From Phycisphaerales bacterium (GTDB lineage: Bacteria; Planctomycetota; Phycisphaerae; Phycisphaerales; UBA1924): a stretch of DNA of 63,903 bases. The stretch is taken from the NCBI GenBank assembly GCA_020853815.1, contig JADYYE010000101.1, positions 1 to 63,903 of the forward strand, read 5' to 3'. The notes under the pieces are model-generated. The model did not search any database and was not told where the DNA came from. It was given only the letters and a program-made list of their open reading frames with translations. Position numbers and translations under genes: made by a program. Of this stretch, positions 27,019 through 35,141 are shown piece by piece; positions within the stretch are counted from its first letter, which is position 1, and every line of letters starts with the position of its first letter.

Positions 27019-28086
27019 TTACTGGTTCTTGGGGGGCTCGGCCGGTTCGGCGGCGGGCTCGGTGGGCGGTTCGGCGCTTGGGTCGGCGCTCGGGTCGGCG
27101 TTGGGGTCGTCGCCCGCGGGGCGGCGTCCGGTGTTCTTGGGGAAGGGGATCAGGGGCTCGCCCGCGGGCGTCGGGCGGGTCGCCAGGGCGGCCTTGAGCC
27201 ACGCGCGCCGCTGCTCGATGGTGAGGTCCTTGCCCAGCGTGGCGAACAACTCGGCCTGGGCCTTGGCGTCCGACGGCGCCTTCTTGCACGCGTCGGCAAG
27301 CTTGCTCACGAGCGCCGAATCCAGGCCGGAGTTGGGCAGTGCCTCGGCGGCCTTGGCGACGGCCAGGGCGCGGGCGCGCTTGACCGCGAGCGTCGCCTCC
27401 AGGGCCTTGTTGTTGTAGGTGTAGCGCGCCATCCAGTTGGAGTTCACGCGGCGCTCGCCCTCGCCGCGGCTGGCCTCGCGGATCGCGGCGCGGTACTCGT
27501 TGACGAGCTTGTCGGCCATGGCGGCCTGCATGTCGGTGAGCACCTGGCGGCGGGCCATGTCGGAGATCAGGTCGCCGAAGGGGTTGATGGGGTCGGTAAG
27601 AGAGCGGGCGATCTTAAAGGCCTGACCTTGCGACTCCTTGGTGGAGAACTCCAGCGTGTCGATCACGCCGCCTTCGAGCTGCTCGACCACGTCGAGGTTG
27701 TCGACCGCGACGGTCTCCATGCGGTGGTCGCGCTTGGCGAGGTACTCGTCGACCGCGGGGCGGTGCTCGGCCTTGATGAACGGGTTGTGGACCTCGGCCA
27801 GCGAGACTCGCTGCGGGGTGTCGGCGAGCGGGGCGTACTTGCCGTCGGGGCCTTTCTCGGCGAGCGGCTTGTAGTCGACCTTGGGGATCGAGACGCGCTT
27901 GGTGGCGGGCTGGGCGGGCTGAGCTCCGGCTGGGCGCGCGGGCTGGGCCGGCGGCTGCGCGGGCTGCGGCGGAGGGACGTAGTCGGGTGTCTTGGCGGGC
28001 GCGGGCGTGGGGGGCGTGACGACCTGGGCGGTGGCCACACCGAAGGTCATGAGCCCACCGAGGATCGCGGTCAGGTACTTTTTCAT
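27019..28086 (-). CDS. Secreted protein of unknown function
   Basis: 355 residues. Signal peptide (MKKYLTAILGGLMTFGVATAQ), a Pro/Ala-rich linker to about residue 60 (PPPQPAQPPAQPARPAG), a ~230-residue mixed/helical body (VDNLDVVEQLEGGVIDTLEF, NPFGDLISDMARRQVLTDMQ) and an acidic Asp/Pro/Glu tail with repeated NADPSADPSAEPPTEPAAE. No catalytic signature recognised. The start is the ATG at the signal peptide. Likely periplasmic or surface; the acidic tail could be a low-complexity anchor or calcium binder, but this is a guess. Confidence 0.75.
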   Translation of the reverse strand: MKKYLTAILGGLMTFGVATAQVVTPPTPAPAKTPDYVPPPQPAQPPAQPARPAGAQPAQPATKRVSIPKVDYKPLAEKGPDGKYAPLADTPQRVSLAEVHNPFIKAEHRPAVDEYLAKRDHRMETVAVDNLDVVEQLEGGVIDTLEFSTKESQGQAFKIARSLTDPINPFGDLISDMARRQVLTDMQAAMADKLVNEYRAAIREASRGEGERRVNSNWMARYTYNNKALEATLAVKRARALAVAKAAEALPNSGLDSALVSKLADACKKAPSDAKAQAELFATLGKDLTIEQRRAWLKAALATRPTPAGEPLIPFPKNTGRRPAGDDPNADPSADPSAEPPTEPAAEPAEPPKNQ

Positions 28087-28287
28087 GGGGGTTCTTTCTT
28101 GTGATTGAGGCCGACAATTATCGGCGCGGCGCGGTCGCGGGGACACCCGACCCCGACGGATCGACGCGGAGGGTTCGGAGATGTTCGTTCCCCAGAGCCC
28201 AGGGATTGCGAACACAATCCGAACCGTGTGATTATGGGATGATTTTTCGGCGATGATGGGGGCGTGGGCGACGTGGCTCGGGCTGGT

Positions 28288-28293
28288 TACGCT
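28288..28293 (+). promoter_or_regulatory. Leaderless-type -10 box before pyrE
   Basis: TACGCT, 6 nt before the ATG at 28300; no Shine-Dalgarno sequence. Confidence 0.45.
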
Positions 28294-28299
28294 CCGCCC

Positions 28300-28860
28300 A
28301 TGCCCAGAACCATCATCGATCGCGCGTCCATCGCCAAGGCCATCGCGGAGGTCTCGCTGCTGCGCGGCACGTTCACGCTCCGCTCGGGGCGGACCAGCAG
28401 CTATTACCTCGACAAGTACCTGTTCTCGACCAGGCCCGAGGTGCTGAGGCCGTTGGCCGGGCTGTTTGCCGAGCATGTGCGCGCGATGGAGAAACGGGCG
28501 GGCGTGATCGCGGCGCGGCTGGCGGGGGCGGAGCTGGGCGGGATTCCGCTGGTGACCGCGGCGGCGATGGAGATGGGCCTGCCGTGCCTGTTCGTGCGGA
28601 ACAAAAAGAAGGACTATGGCACGGCCAAGCAGCTCGAAGGCGTGGTGAACAAGGGCGACGCGGTGATCCTTCTTGAGGACGTGGCGACGACGGGCGGGCA
28701 GGCGCTCGAGGCGGTGGGATCGCTGAAGGAGTCGGGCGCGCGGGTGCTGGGCGTCATCGCGACGATCGACCGGCTGGAGGGTGCGCGGGAGAACATCGAG
28801 GGCGCGGGGCTCCTGTTCGATGCGTTGTTCACGACGCGGGACCTGGGCGTGACGGGATGA
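28300..28860 (+). CDS. pyrE: Orotate phosphoribosyltransferase
   Basis: 186-residue type I phosphoribosyltransferase of de novo pyrimidine synthesis (orotate + PRPP to OMP). N-terminal LRSGRTSSYYLDKYLFSTRPE corresponds to the orotate-binding hood; FVRNKKKDYGTAKQLEG is the flexible catalytic loop with Lys and His-replacing residues; and the PRPP motif is VILLEDVATTGGQALEAV. The start ATG lies 12 codons inside the longest frame and is supported by the family N-terminus and the TACGCT box. Confidence 0.93.
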   Translation: MPRTIIDRASIAKAIAEVSLLRGTFTLRSGRTSSYYLDKYLFSTRPEVLRPLAGLFAEHVRAMEKRAGVIAARLAGAELGGIPLVTAAAMEMGLPCLFVRNKKKDYGTAKQLEGVVNKGDAVILLEDVATTGGQALEAVGSLKESGARVLGVIATIDRLEGARENIEGAGLLFDALFTTRDLGVTG

Positions 28861-28867
28861 AGCCGTT

Positions 28868-28945
28868 TCAACACGGAGCGGCACGGGGAAACACGGAGAC
28901 AGAAAGGCGTTCAACACAGAGGCGCAGAGGCACAGAGACAAAGTC
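28868..28945. repeat. Degenerate CACAGAG/CACGGAG interspersed repeat
   Basis: In the 200-bp pyrE-gpsA gap: TTCAACACGGAG, AACACGGAGACAG and AACACAGAGGCGCAGAGGCACAGAGAC succeed one another, and CTCCGTGTTCAG appears inverted at about 29030. Similar 'CACAGAGGCACAGAG' tracts are found scattered in intergenic DNA of many unrelated bacteria; their function is not known. Confidence 0.6.
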
Positions 28946-29060
28946 GGAGGAAAGAACGAGACCCCGGGAATAGGCGTCTGGCGAGATGCGGGGATCACCG
29001 CGGCGGTCGTCGTAACACCCCGCGAGTCTCCGTGTTCAGAGTCTTGGTTGAATGCGAACC

Positions 29061-30164
29061 TCAGCGCACGCGTTCGGCCTTGGGCTCGCGGCTCATGAGC
29101 TTGCCGATCGCCTCGATCGGATCAACACCCTCGAACAGCACGGCGTGAACAGCCTGCGTGATCGGCATCTCCACGCGGTACTTCTTCGCAAGATCAACCA
29201 CGCTGCGCGCGGTCGCGACGCCCTCGACGACGTGCGGCGTCTGCGAGAGGAACTCGTCGAGCGAGGAGCCCTGGCCCAGCGCCTCGCCGCAAGAACGGTT
29301 GCGGCCTTCGGGCGAGAAGCAGCTGGTGGCGAGGTCGCCGACGCCGGCAACGCCGAAGAAGGTCTCGGGTGAGGCGCCCATCGCCAGCCCGAGGCGGGCG
29401 ATCTCGGCAAGTCCCCGCGCCAGCAGCGCGGACTTGGCGTTGTTGCCGGCCTGCAGGCCGTCGACGATGCCCGCGGCGATGGCGATGACGTTCTTGACTG
29501 CGCCCGCGAGTTCCACGCCCAGGAGGTCGGCGTTGGTGTACACGCGCAGCCAGCTGGTGGCGAAGATCGCCTGCACGCGCTTGGCGAAGTCGGGGTCGTC
29601 GCTGGCGGCGATCATGGCGGCTGGGAGGCAGCGGGCGAGTTCGACCGCGATGGTCGGGCCGGAGAGCGTGCCGATCGCGCGGGCGGGCTTGTCGGGGTCG
29701 TCACGCCCGGTGGAGCGGAGGACCTCGGTGATGATCTGGGTGGGGCGGAGGAGGGTGGTGTTCTCGATGCCCTTGGCGACGGAGATGATGCCGGCGCGGG
29801 GAGAGATGTTGGGCGCGATGCGCTTCCAGGTGTCGCGGATGAACTGAACGGGGATGGCGGAGACGATGAACTCCGCGCTCGCCATGGCAGGGTCGTCCTC
29901 GCGCGAGAAGACGTGAACGTCGTCGGAGAGCACGAAGCCCTCGAGGCGGGGAGAACGGCGCGTCTGGGCGAGCGGACCGACCTCGTCGATCGAGTGCCCC
30001 CAGAGCGAGACGTTGAGCGGGCGGACGGACGGGCCGGCGGCGGCGTCGGGGTTGGAGAGCACCGCGGCGCACACCAGGCCCATTTGGCCCGGACCCAGGA
30101 TCACGACACCGGGCGCGCCAGAGTGCTTTTTGGAAGAACGGGAACTCGCCTTGGACTTTGGCAT
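29061..30164 (-). CDS. gpsA: NAD(P)-dependent glycerol-3-phosphate dehydrogenase
   Basis: 367 residues. The Rossmann motif is VVILGPGQMGLVCAAVL (family GxGxxG, here GPGQMG), with FIVSAIPVQFIRDTW, ISVAKGIENTT, the catalytic-Lys region VELAGAVKNVIAIAAGIVDGL and GVAGVGDLATSCFS. Makes sn-glycerol-3-phosphate for phospholipid synthesis. The N-terminus has a 17-residue Ser/Lys-rich extension (MPKSKASSRSSKKHSGA) before the first strand. Length otherwise normal. Divergent from the His-rich ATPase gene. Confidence 0.93.
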   Translation of the reverse strand: MPKSKASSRSSKKHSGAPGVVILGPGQMGLVCAAVLSNPDAAAGPSVRPLNVSLWGHSIDEVGPLAQTRRSPRLEGFVLSDDVHVFSREDDPAMASAEFIVSAIPVQFIRDTWKRIAPNISPRAGIISVAKGIENTTLLRPTQIITEVLRSTGRDDPDKPARAIGTLSGPTIAVELARCLPAAMIAASDDPDFAKRVQAIFATSWLRVYTNADLLGVELAGAVKNVIAIAAGIVDGLQAGNNAKSALLARGLAEIARLGLAMGASPETFFGVAGVGDLATSCFSPEGRNRSCGEALGQGSSLDEFLSQTPHVVEGVATARSVVDLAKKYRVEMPITQAVHAVLFEGVDPIEAIGKLMSREPKAERVR

Positions 30165-30417
30165 CAGGGTCGCGCTTTGTTTGGGAAGAACAGGATCGGA
30201 CTTTGGCTCGTATGGTACTGGACTTGGGCGGTCCGGGCTGCGGTCCGGGCTGCGGCCCGCGCCGACGGGCGGGGTTGGCGGGAAGTGGATAGGCTTTCGG
30301 CCCCGCGTGCGGCGGGGGTATTTCGGGCTCGGGCCCGTTCTGGGCCGGGGCCTCCGGGTGGATCGATCTTTTCTTCACGGGGCGCGATGCCCCTGTTCAT
30401 TTGATGGAGCGCGGCGG

Positions 30418-32532
30418 ATGGCGCACAACCACGACGGGCATGACCACAATCACCACCACGACCATGCGGGGCACGACCATGCGGGGCACAGCCACGCGGG
30501 CATGAGCCCCAGCGAGCAGGCCCAGCACGAGCTCCAGTGCTGCTCCCACCACGAGATCGAGATCGAGCGCTACATGCGTCTCTATCTCCTGGGCGGCGTG
30601 CTGGTGCTCGTCACCACCATCTGCAACCTCTTTGGCCTGGGCGACAACCAGGTCGCCCAGCTCCCGGCTATGGTCGGCGCGGTGATGCTCGGGCTGCCGC
30701 TCTTCATCGCGGCGGGGCGCGAGGTCTTGTCGGCGCGGCTTTCAAGCTCGTCCCTGGCGGCGCTGGCGATCATCGCGGCGCTGGTGACGGGCGAGTACGC
30801 CGTCGCGGGCTGGCTGGCGTTCATCCTGGTCGTCTTCGGGCAGTTGGTGCGTCGCTCGGCTTCGGGCGCGCAGCGCGCGATCGCGGAACTGGTCGAACTG
30901 ACGCCCGATGTGGCGCGGCTGGTCGCCGATGGCGCTGAGCGCGAGGTTCCGCTCGGCCAGGTCCGCGTCGGCCAGGTGGTCCGCGTGCGGCCCGGCGAGA
31001 ACCTGCCGGTCGACGGCAAGGTCATCACGGGGCGATCGACGATCAACCAGGCCTCGCTGACGGGCGAAGCGGCGCCGGTCGAGGTCGAACTCGGCGGCAT
31101 GGTGTACGCGGGCACGGTGAACCTGACGGGCGTGATCGATCTGCAGGTCACGTCGGTCGGCGCGGACACGACGATCGGCAAGGTGACGCAGCTCATCCGC
31201 CAGGCGGAACAGAGCCGGACCCCGCGTCAGCTTCTCATCGAGCAGGTGTCGGCGTTCTTCGTGCCGGTGGTGCTGGCGGTGGCGGCGGTGGTGTGGTTCT
31301 TCATGAGCCGCTCGGCGGACGAGGCGGTGCGGGCGTCGGCGGGGATCACGGCGGTGACGGTGCTGGTCGTCGCGTGTCCTTCGGCGCTCCTGCTCGCCAG
31401 CCCCAGCGCGATGCTGGCGTCGTTCGCGGCGGCGGCGCGCCTGGGCATCCTCATCAAGCAGCCCAGCACGCTGGAGGCGGCGGCGAATGTGAACGCGATC
31501 GTGTTCGACAAGACCGGCACGATCACGACCGGCAAGTTCCAGGTGACCAAGCTCGCGCCCGCGACGGGCGTGGACGGCGCGGAGCTCCTGCGGGCGGCCG
31601 CCAACGGCGAGCAGCATTCGAATCACCCGCTGGCCCAGTCGATCCTGGTCACGGCGCGCAGCGCCAAGATCGACCCCGACGGGAGCAACGACTTCGAGGA
31701 GTTCGGCGGGCGCGGCGTGCGGGCGCGCACCAGCGTGGGCGAGGTCTGCGTGGGTCGGGCTTCGTGGCTGGCGGAACTGAACCCCGCGGCGCGCCCGGAG
31801 ATCGAGGGTGTCGAGTCGCGCATCGAGGGAATGACGGGCGTGCATGTGATGCGTTCCGGGCAGTACCTGGGCGCGGTGGGCCTGGAGGACACGATCCGCG
31901 GCAACACGCGGGCGGTGATCCAGCGCCTGCGCGAGCTTGGGGCGCGCTACATCGCGATCTTCACGGGCGACCGCATGAGCGTCGCGACGCGGGTCGGGCA
32001 CGCGGTGGGCGTGGACGCGATCGAGGCCGAGTGCCTGCCGGAAGAGAAGCACGAGCAGATCAAGGGCATGGTGCAATCGGGCTATCGCACGCTGATGGTG
32101 GGCGACGGCATCAACGACGGGCCGTCCTTGGCGGCGGCGGACGTGGGCGTGGCGATGGGCCTGGAAGGCTCGGACATCGCGACCAACTCCGCGGGCGTTG
32201 CGCTCATGAACGATGATCTTTCGCGCGTGCCGTTCCTGATCGAGCTGGCGCGGCGTTCGCGCTCGATCATCACGCAGAACATCGCGGCGTCGATCGTGAT
32301 CGCGCTGGTGGGGCTGGCGCTGGCGGCGACGGGGCTTATTTCCGAGACGGGCAAGTTCGCGCTGCCCTTGGCGGGCCTGTACCACTTCGCGGGCGACATC
32401 TTCGTCCTGGCCAACAGCTTCCGCCTCTTCCGCTTCGGCGAGTCGTTCGTCGCCAGTGAGCAGGGCGAACGCCCGACGCTCCGGCGTCGGGCGGCGAGCG
32501 TCCGCGGCCTGGCGTCGGTGCAGCCGGTGTAG
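30418..32532 (+). CDS. Heavy-metal P1B-type ATPase, His-rich N-terminus, CPS motif
   Basis: 704 residues. No HMA domain; instead 12 His fall in the first 26 residues, followed by Cys41-Cys42. P-type core: TGE phosphatase motif (SLTGEAAP), DKTGT with phosphorylated Asp364, the SNHPLAQS histidine-proline motif of P1B pumps, GDGIND hinge. The transmembrane metal motif at 320-322 is CPS (VVACPSALLLASP) rather than the usual CPC, SPC or CPH. The family and the export of a transition metal across the membrane are secure; the metal is uncertain, with the His-rich tail suggesting Zn, Ni or Co over Cu. A perfect terminator follows. Confidence 0.88.
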   Translation: MAHNHDGHDHNHHHDHAGHDHAGHSHAGMSPSEQAQHELQCCSHHEIEIERYMRLYLLGGVLVLVTTICNLFGLGDNQVAQLPAMVGAVMLGLPLFIAAGREVLSARLSSSSLAALAIIAALVTGEYAVAGWLAFILVVFGQLVRRSASGAQRAIAELVELTPDVARLVADGAEREVPLGQVRVGQVVRVRPGENLPVDGKVITGRSTINQASLTGEAAPVEVELGGMVYAGTVNLTGVIDLQVTSVGADTTIGKVTQLIRQAEQSRTPRQLLIEQVSAFFVPVVLAVAAVVWFFMSRSADEAVRASAGITAVTVLVVACPSALLLASPSAMLASFAAAARLGILIKQPSTLEAAANVNAIVFDKTGTITTGKFQVTKLAPATGVDGAELLRAAANGEQHSNHPLAQSILVTARSAKIDPDGSNDFEEFGGRGVRARTSVGEVCVGRASWLAELNPAARPEIEGVESRIEGMTGVHVMRSGQYLGAVGLEDTIRGNTRAVIQRLRELGARYIAIFTGDRMSVATRVGHAVGVDAIEAECLPEEKHEQIKGMVQSGYRTLMVGDGINDGPSLAAADVGVAMGLEGSDIATNSAGVALMNDDLSRVPFLIELARRSRSIITQNIAASIVIALVGLALAATGLISETGKFALPLAGLYHFAGDIFVLANSFRLFRFGESFVASEQGERPTLRRRAASVRGLASVQPV

Positions 32533-32563
32533 GCCGGCGTCGTCGTGATTGAACACCACGGAG

Positions 32564-32589
32564 AACCTCCCGCAATGCGGGAGGTTTTT
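32564..32589 (+). terminator. Intrinsic terminator after the P-type ATPase
   Basis: Perfect 10-bp stem AACCTCCCGC/GCGGGAGGTT with an AAT loop and a T-run (TTTTT). Confidence 0.9.
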
Positions 32590-32866
32590 CATTGGACTCG
32601 CGGGGGATGCCCGGGCGTGAATGGCCCCGGCTGTTTTCGCACAACGAACAGCCCTTCAGGCTGCGTCGCACGCGTCGCGGTGATCCGGGGGTGTCGCTCG
32701 TCGAAGACTCCTCGCTCCACACCCCGGCTACGGGCGGACAGGCCTTCGGCCTGAAGACCCCTGAGGAGGCCCGAGTATCACAAGCCTTTATGGCGTCGAA
32801 ACACCGCCTTGCTGAAGCGGGAGGCCGCCAGACGCGCAGCAAGCGCCTTGTTCTCGCGTCCGAGCC
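32590..32866. other. Non-coding remnant
   Basis: 277 bp without a gene. GGGGGTGTCGCTCG... and ...CACCCCGGCTACGGGCGG with alternating CTTCAGGCTG/CTTCGGCCTG words give inverted-repeat potential and look like decayed intergenic repeat sequence. Confidence 0.4.
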
Positions 32867-34465
32867 CTACTCCGGTCGCATCATCGGGAAGAGCATCACG
32901 TCGCGGATGGTGCGTTGATTCGTGAGGATCATGACGAGGCGATCGACGCCCAGGCCCATGCCGCCGGCGGGGGGCATGCCGACCTTCAGGGCGCGGATGA
33001 AGTCCTCGTCGAAGGTGCGGAAGGTGTTTTCCTCGGCGTTCTTTTCGGCGTCGAGGCCCCTGAGCTGCTCGCGGAACTTCCGCTCCTGCACGTCGGGGTC
33101 GTTGAGCTCGGTGTAGTGGGGCGCGATCTCCATGCCGGCGATGAAGAGGTCCGCCCGGTCCGCGAGCACGGGGTTGTCGCGCTTGGGGCGGGTGAGCGGG
33201 CTGATGGCGGCGGGGTAATCGGTGATGAACGTGGGGCGCGCGTGGTCGAGCTGGGCCTCGCCGCCGTGCTCCTTGTCCTCGAAGAGCTCGTTGACGACGA
33301 GGATGTCGTCCATGGCGTCAACCTGCGCCGCGAGGTTGGGTCGGCGCTTCTTGAGTTCGGCCTTGGCGCGCGGGGCGTCGGTGATGGGGAAGGCGTAGGC
33401 CTTCTCGAAGAGCGAGGCGTAGCTGACGCGCTCGAACGGGCGGGCGAAATCGATGTTGAGGTCGCCGAACGGGAGCGTGAGGTTGGCGGCGCCGTCTTCT
33501 CGCTGTTGCGCGACGAAGGTCGCGGCGTCGCGGATGATGGACTCGGTGAGTTCCATCACGGTTTCGACGTCGCCGAAGGCGTGGTAGGCCTCGAGCATGG
33601 TGAACTCGGGGTTGTGCTGCTTGTCGAGGCCCTCGTTGCGGAAGTTGCGGTTGACCTCGAAGACCTTGGGCATGCCGCCGACGAGGAGGCGCTTGAGGTA
33701 GAGCTCGGGCGCGATGCGCATGAAGAGCTTGATGTCCAGCGCGTTCATGTGGGTGACGAAGGGGCGTGCGGCAGCGCCGCCGGCGAGGGTCTGGAGCATG
33801 GGCGTCTCGACCTCGAGGTAGCCGCGCGACTGCATGAATGCGCGGATGCGCGCGACCAGGCGCGAGCGCAGCTCGAAGACCCTGAGCGTCTCGGGGTTCG
33901 ACCAGAGGTCGAGGTAACGCTGGCGGTAGCGGATTTCCACGTCCTGGAGGCCGGCGTGCTTTTCGGGCGGCGGCACGAGGCACTTGCTCGCGGGCAGAAG
34001 TTCCTTGGCCCACACGGTGATCTCGCCGGTCTTGGTCTTCATGAGGCGGCCGGCGGCGACCACGACGTCGCCCAGGTCCGTCAGCTTGGCGAGGGGGAAG
34101 CCCTGGTCCTGGCAATCGCGCTGCGAAACGGCGATCTGCACCTCGCCGGTGTGGTCGCGCAGGTTCATCCAAATGAGCTTGCCGTTGTCGCGATGGAGCA
34201 CGACGCGCCCGGCGACGCGGACGACGGGGCGGCGGTCGACGTAGCCGGGTTCCTTGCCCTTGGCGTTGAACTCGGTGTTGGCGTCTTCATCGAAGCGAGC
34301 GCGGGCGTCCTCGATGGTCGCGATGCCGTCGGTGCGCAGGCCGTAGGGGAGCAGGCCGAGCTGCGCGACGGCGTCGCGGTTGGCGCGGCGTTGCTGCTCG
34401 AGGTGGTGCGGGTGCGCGGGCTCGGCGGGCGTGGGCGGCGTGGGCGGCGTGGGCGGAGTAGTCAT
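32867..34465 (-). CDS. lysS: Lysyl-tRNA synthetase, class II
   Basis: 532 residues. N-terminal OB-fold anticodon-binding domain (VRVAGRVVLHRDNGKLIWMNLRD), class II motif 2 (KVFEVNRNFRNEGLDKQHNPEFTMLE, here split) and motif 3 (GMGLGVDRLVMILTNQ), plus YRQRYLDLWSNPE. The N-terminus has an unusual Thr-Pro-Pro repeat (TPPTPPTPPTP) before the family sequence. Attaches lysine to tRNA-Lys. The start ATG has TACGAT seven bases upstream and no Shine-Dalgarno, supporting this start and a leaderless transcript. Confidence 0.96.
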   Translation of the reverse strand: MTTPPTPPTPPTPAEPAHPHHLEQQRRANRDAVAQLGLLPYGLRTDGIATIEDARARFDEDANTEFNAKGKEPGYVDRRPVVRVAGRVVLHRDNGKLIWMNLRDHTGEVQIAVSQRDCQDQGFPLAKLTDLGDVVVAAGRLMKTKTGEITVWAKELLPASKCLVPPPEKHAGLQDVEIRYRQRYLDLWSNPETLRVFELRSRLVARIRAFMQSRGYLEVETPMLQTLAGGAAARPFVTHMNALDIKLFMRIAPELYLKRLLVGGMPKVFEVNRNFRNEGLDKQHNPEFTMLEAYHAFGDVETVMELTESIIRDAATFVAQQREDGAANLTLPFGDLNIDFARPFERVSYASLFEKAYAFPITDAPRAKAELKKRRPNLAAQVDAMDDILVVNELFEDKEHGGEAQLDHARPTFITDYPAAISPLTRPKRDNPVLADRADLFIAGMEIAPHYTELNDPDVQERKFREQLRGLDAEKNAEENTFRTFDEDFIRALKVGMPPAGGMGLGVDRLVMILTNQRTIRDVMLFPMMRPE

Positions 34466-34472
34466 GGGGCGG

Positions 34473-34478
34473 ATCGTA
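34473..34478 (-). promoter_or_regulatory. Leaderless-type -10 box before lysS
   Basis: Minus-strand TACGAT, 7 nt before the ATG. Confidence 0.5.
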
Positions 34479-34567
34479 TGGACCCGCGGGTGCGTGTAGG
34501 AACGGGACCGGGTTTGCGTCCGGTTGGCGGGCGGGTGGAAGGCGGAAACCGGCGGCGGCGCGGGCGG

Positions 34568-35026
34568 TCAGCGAGTGAGCGAGCCGTGAACCGACAGTTT
34601 GGCGGTTTTTTCGGTGTCGCAGAGCGGCTTGTTGGAGTTGGTGAGGAGGTCGGCGAGGGTGGTGTTGCCGAAGATTTCGATGACCGCGGCGGCGGCCATG
34701 TCGGCGCGGCGGTGGAGGGGGCAGAGGTTCGGGCCGTGGTTCTGCAGGCCGAGCGGGCAGGAGGTGATGCGTTCGACGGGGCTGACGGAATTGATGACCT
34801 GGAGGAGCGTGGTGTCCTTGGGATCGCGCGAGAGCTTGTACCCGCCGCCGACGCCGCGCCGTCCCTCGATGAGGCCAGCGTTGGCGAGGGTCTGGAGAAC
34901 TTTGGAGAGGTAGTTGCTGGGGACTTTGGTCTCGCGGGCCAGGACGTTGGTGGACACCAGGACGTTGGGGCGCAGCGCCAGGCAGGCCATGGCTCGCAGC
35001 GCATACTCGGCAGTCTGTGAATACAT
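34568..35026 (-). CDS. Rrf2-family transcriptional regulator
   Basis: 152 residues. Winged-helix N-terminus typical of the family (MYSQTAEYALRAMACLAL, VPSNYLSKVLQTLANAGLIEGRRGVGGGYKLSR). Three Cys occur later (TSCPLGL, NLCPLHRRAD, PLCDTE), in the region where IscR/NsrR/RirA-type members hold an Fe-S cluster, though the spacing is not the classic IscR C-x5-C-x5-C. Probably an iron, Fe-S or redox/NO-responsive regulator. It sits 115 bp downstream of a P1B-4 ATPase on the same strand, a likely target. Confidence 0.88.
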   Translation of the reverse strand: MYSQTAEYALRAMACLALRPNVLVSTNVLARETKVPSNYLSKVLQTLANAGLIEGRRGVGGGYKLSRDPKDTTLLQVINSVSPVERITSCPLGLQNHGPNLCPLHRRADMAAAAVIEIFGNTTLADLLTNSNKPLCDTEKTAKLSVHGSLTR

Positions 35027-35141
35027 GAAACTCTCCGAGGCTTCGAGGCATCCGGCGTGGCGTCGCATCCGCGCTGCAACGCCACGACAAGATAACCGAC
35101 CGGTCAAGTATTCGCAGGCAAACGGGTTGGAATCGGGAGTC

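Noticed and set aside
28868..28998. Coding sequence giving an SLCLCASVLN-like peptide on the minus strand
   Set aside because: This is the well-known mistranslation of the CACAGAG interspersed repeat, not a gene.
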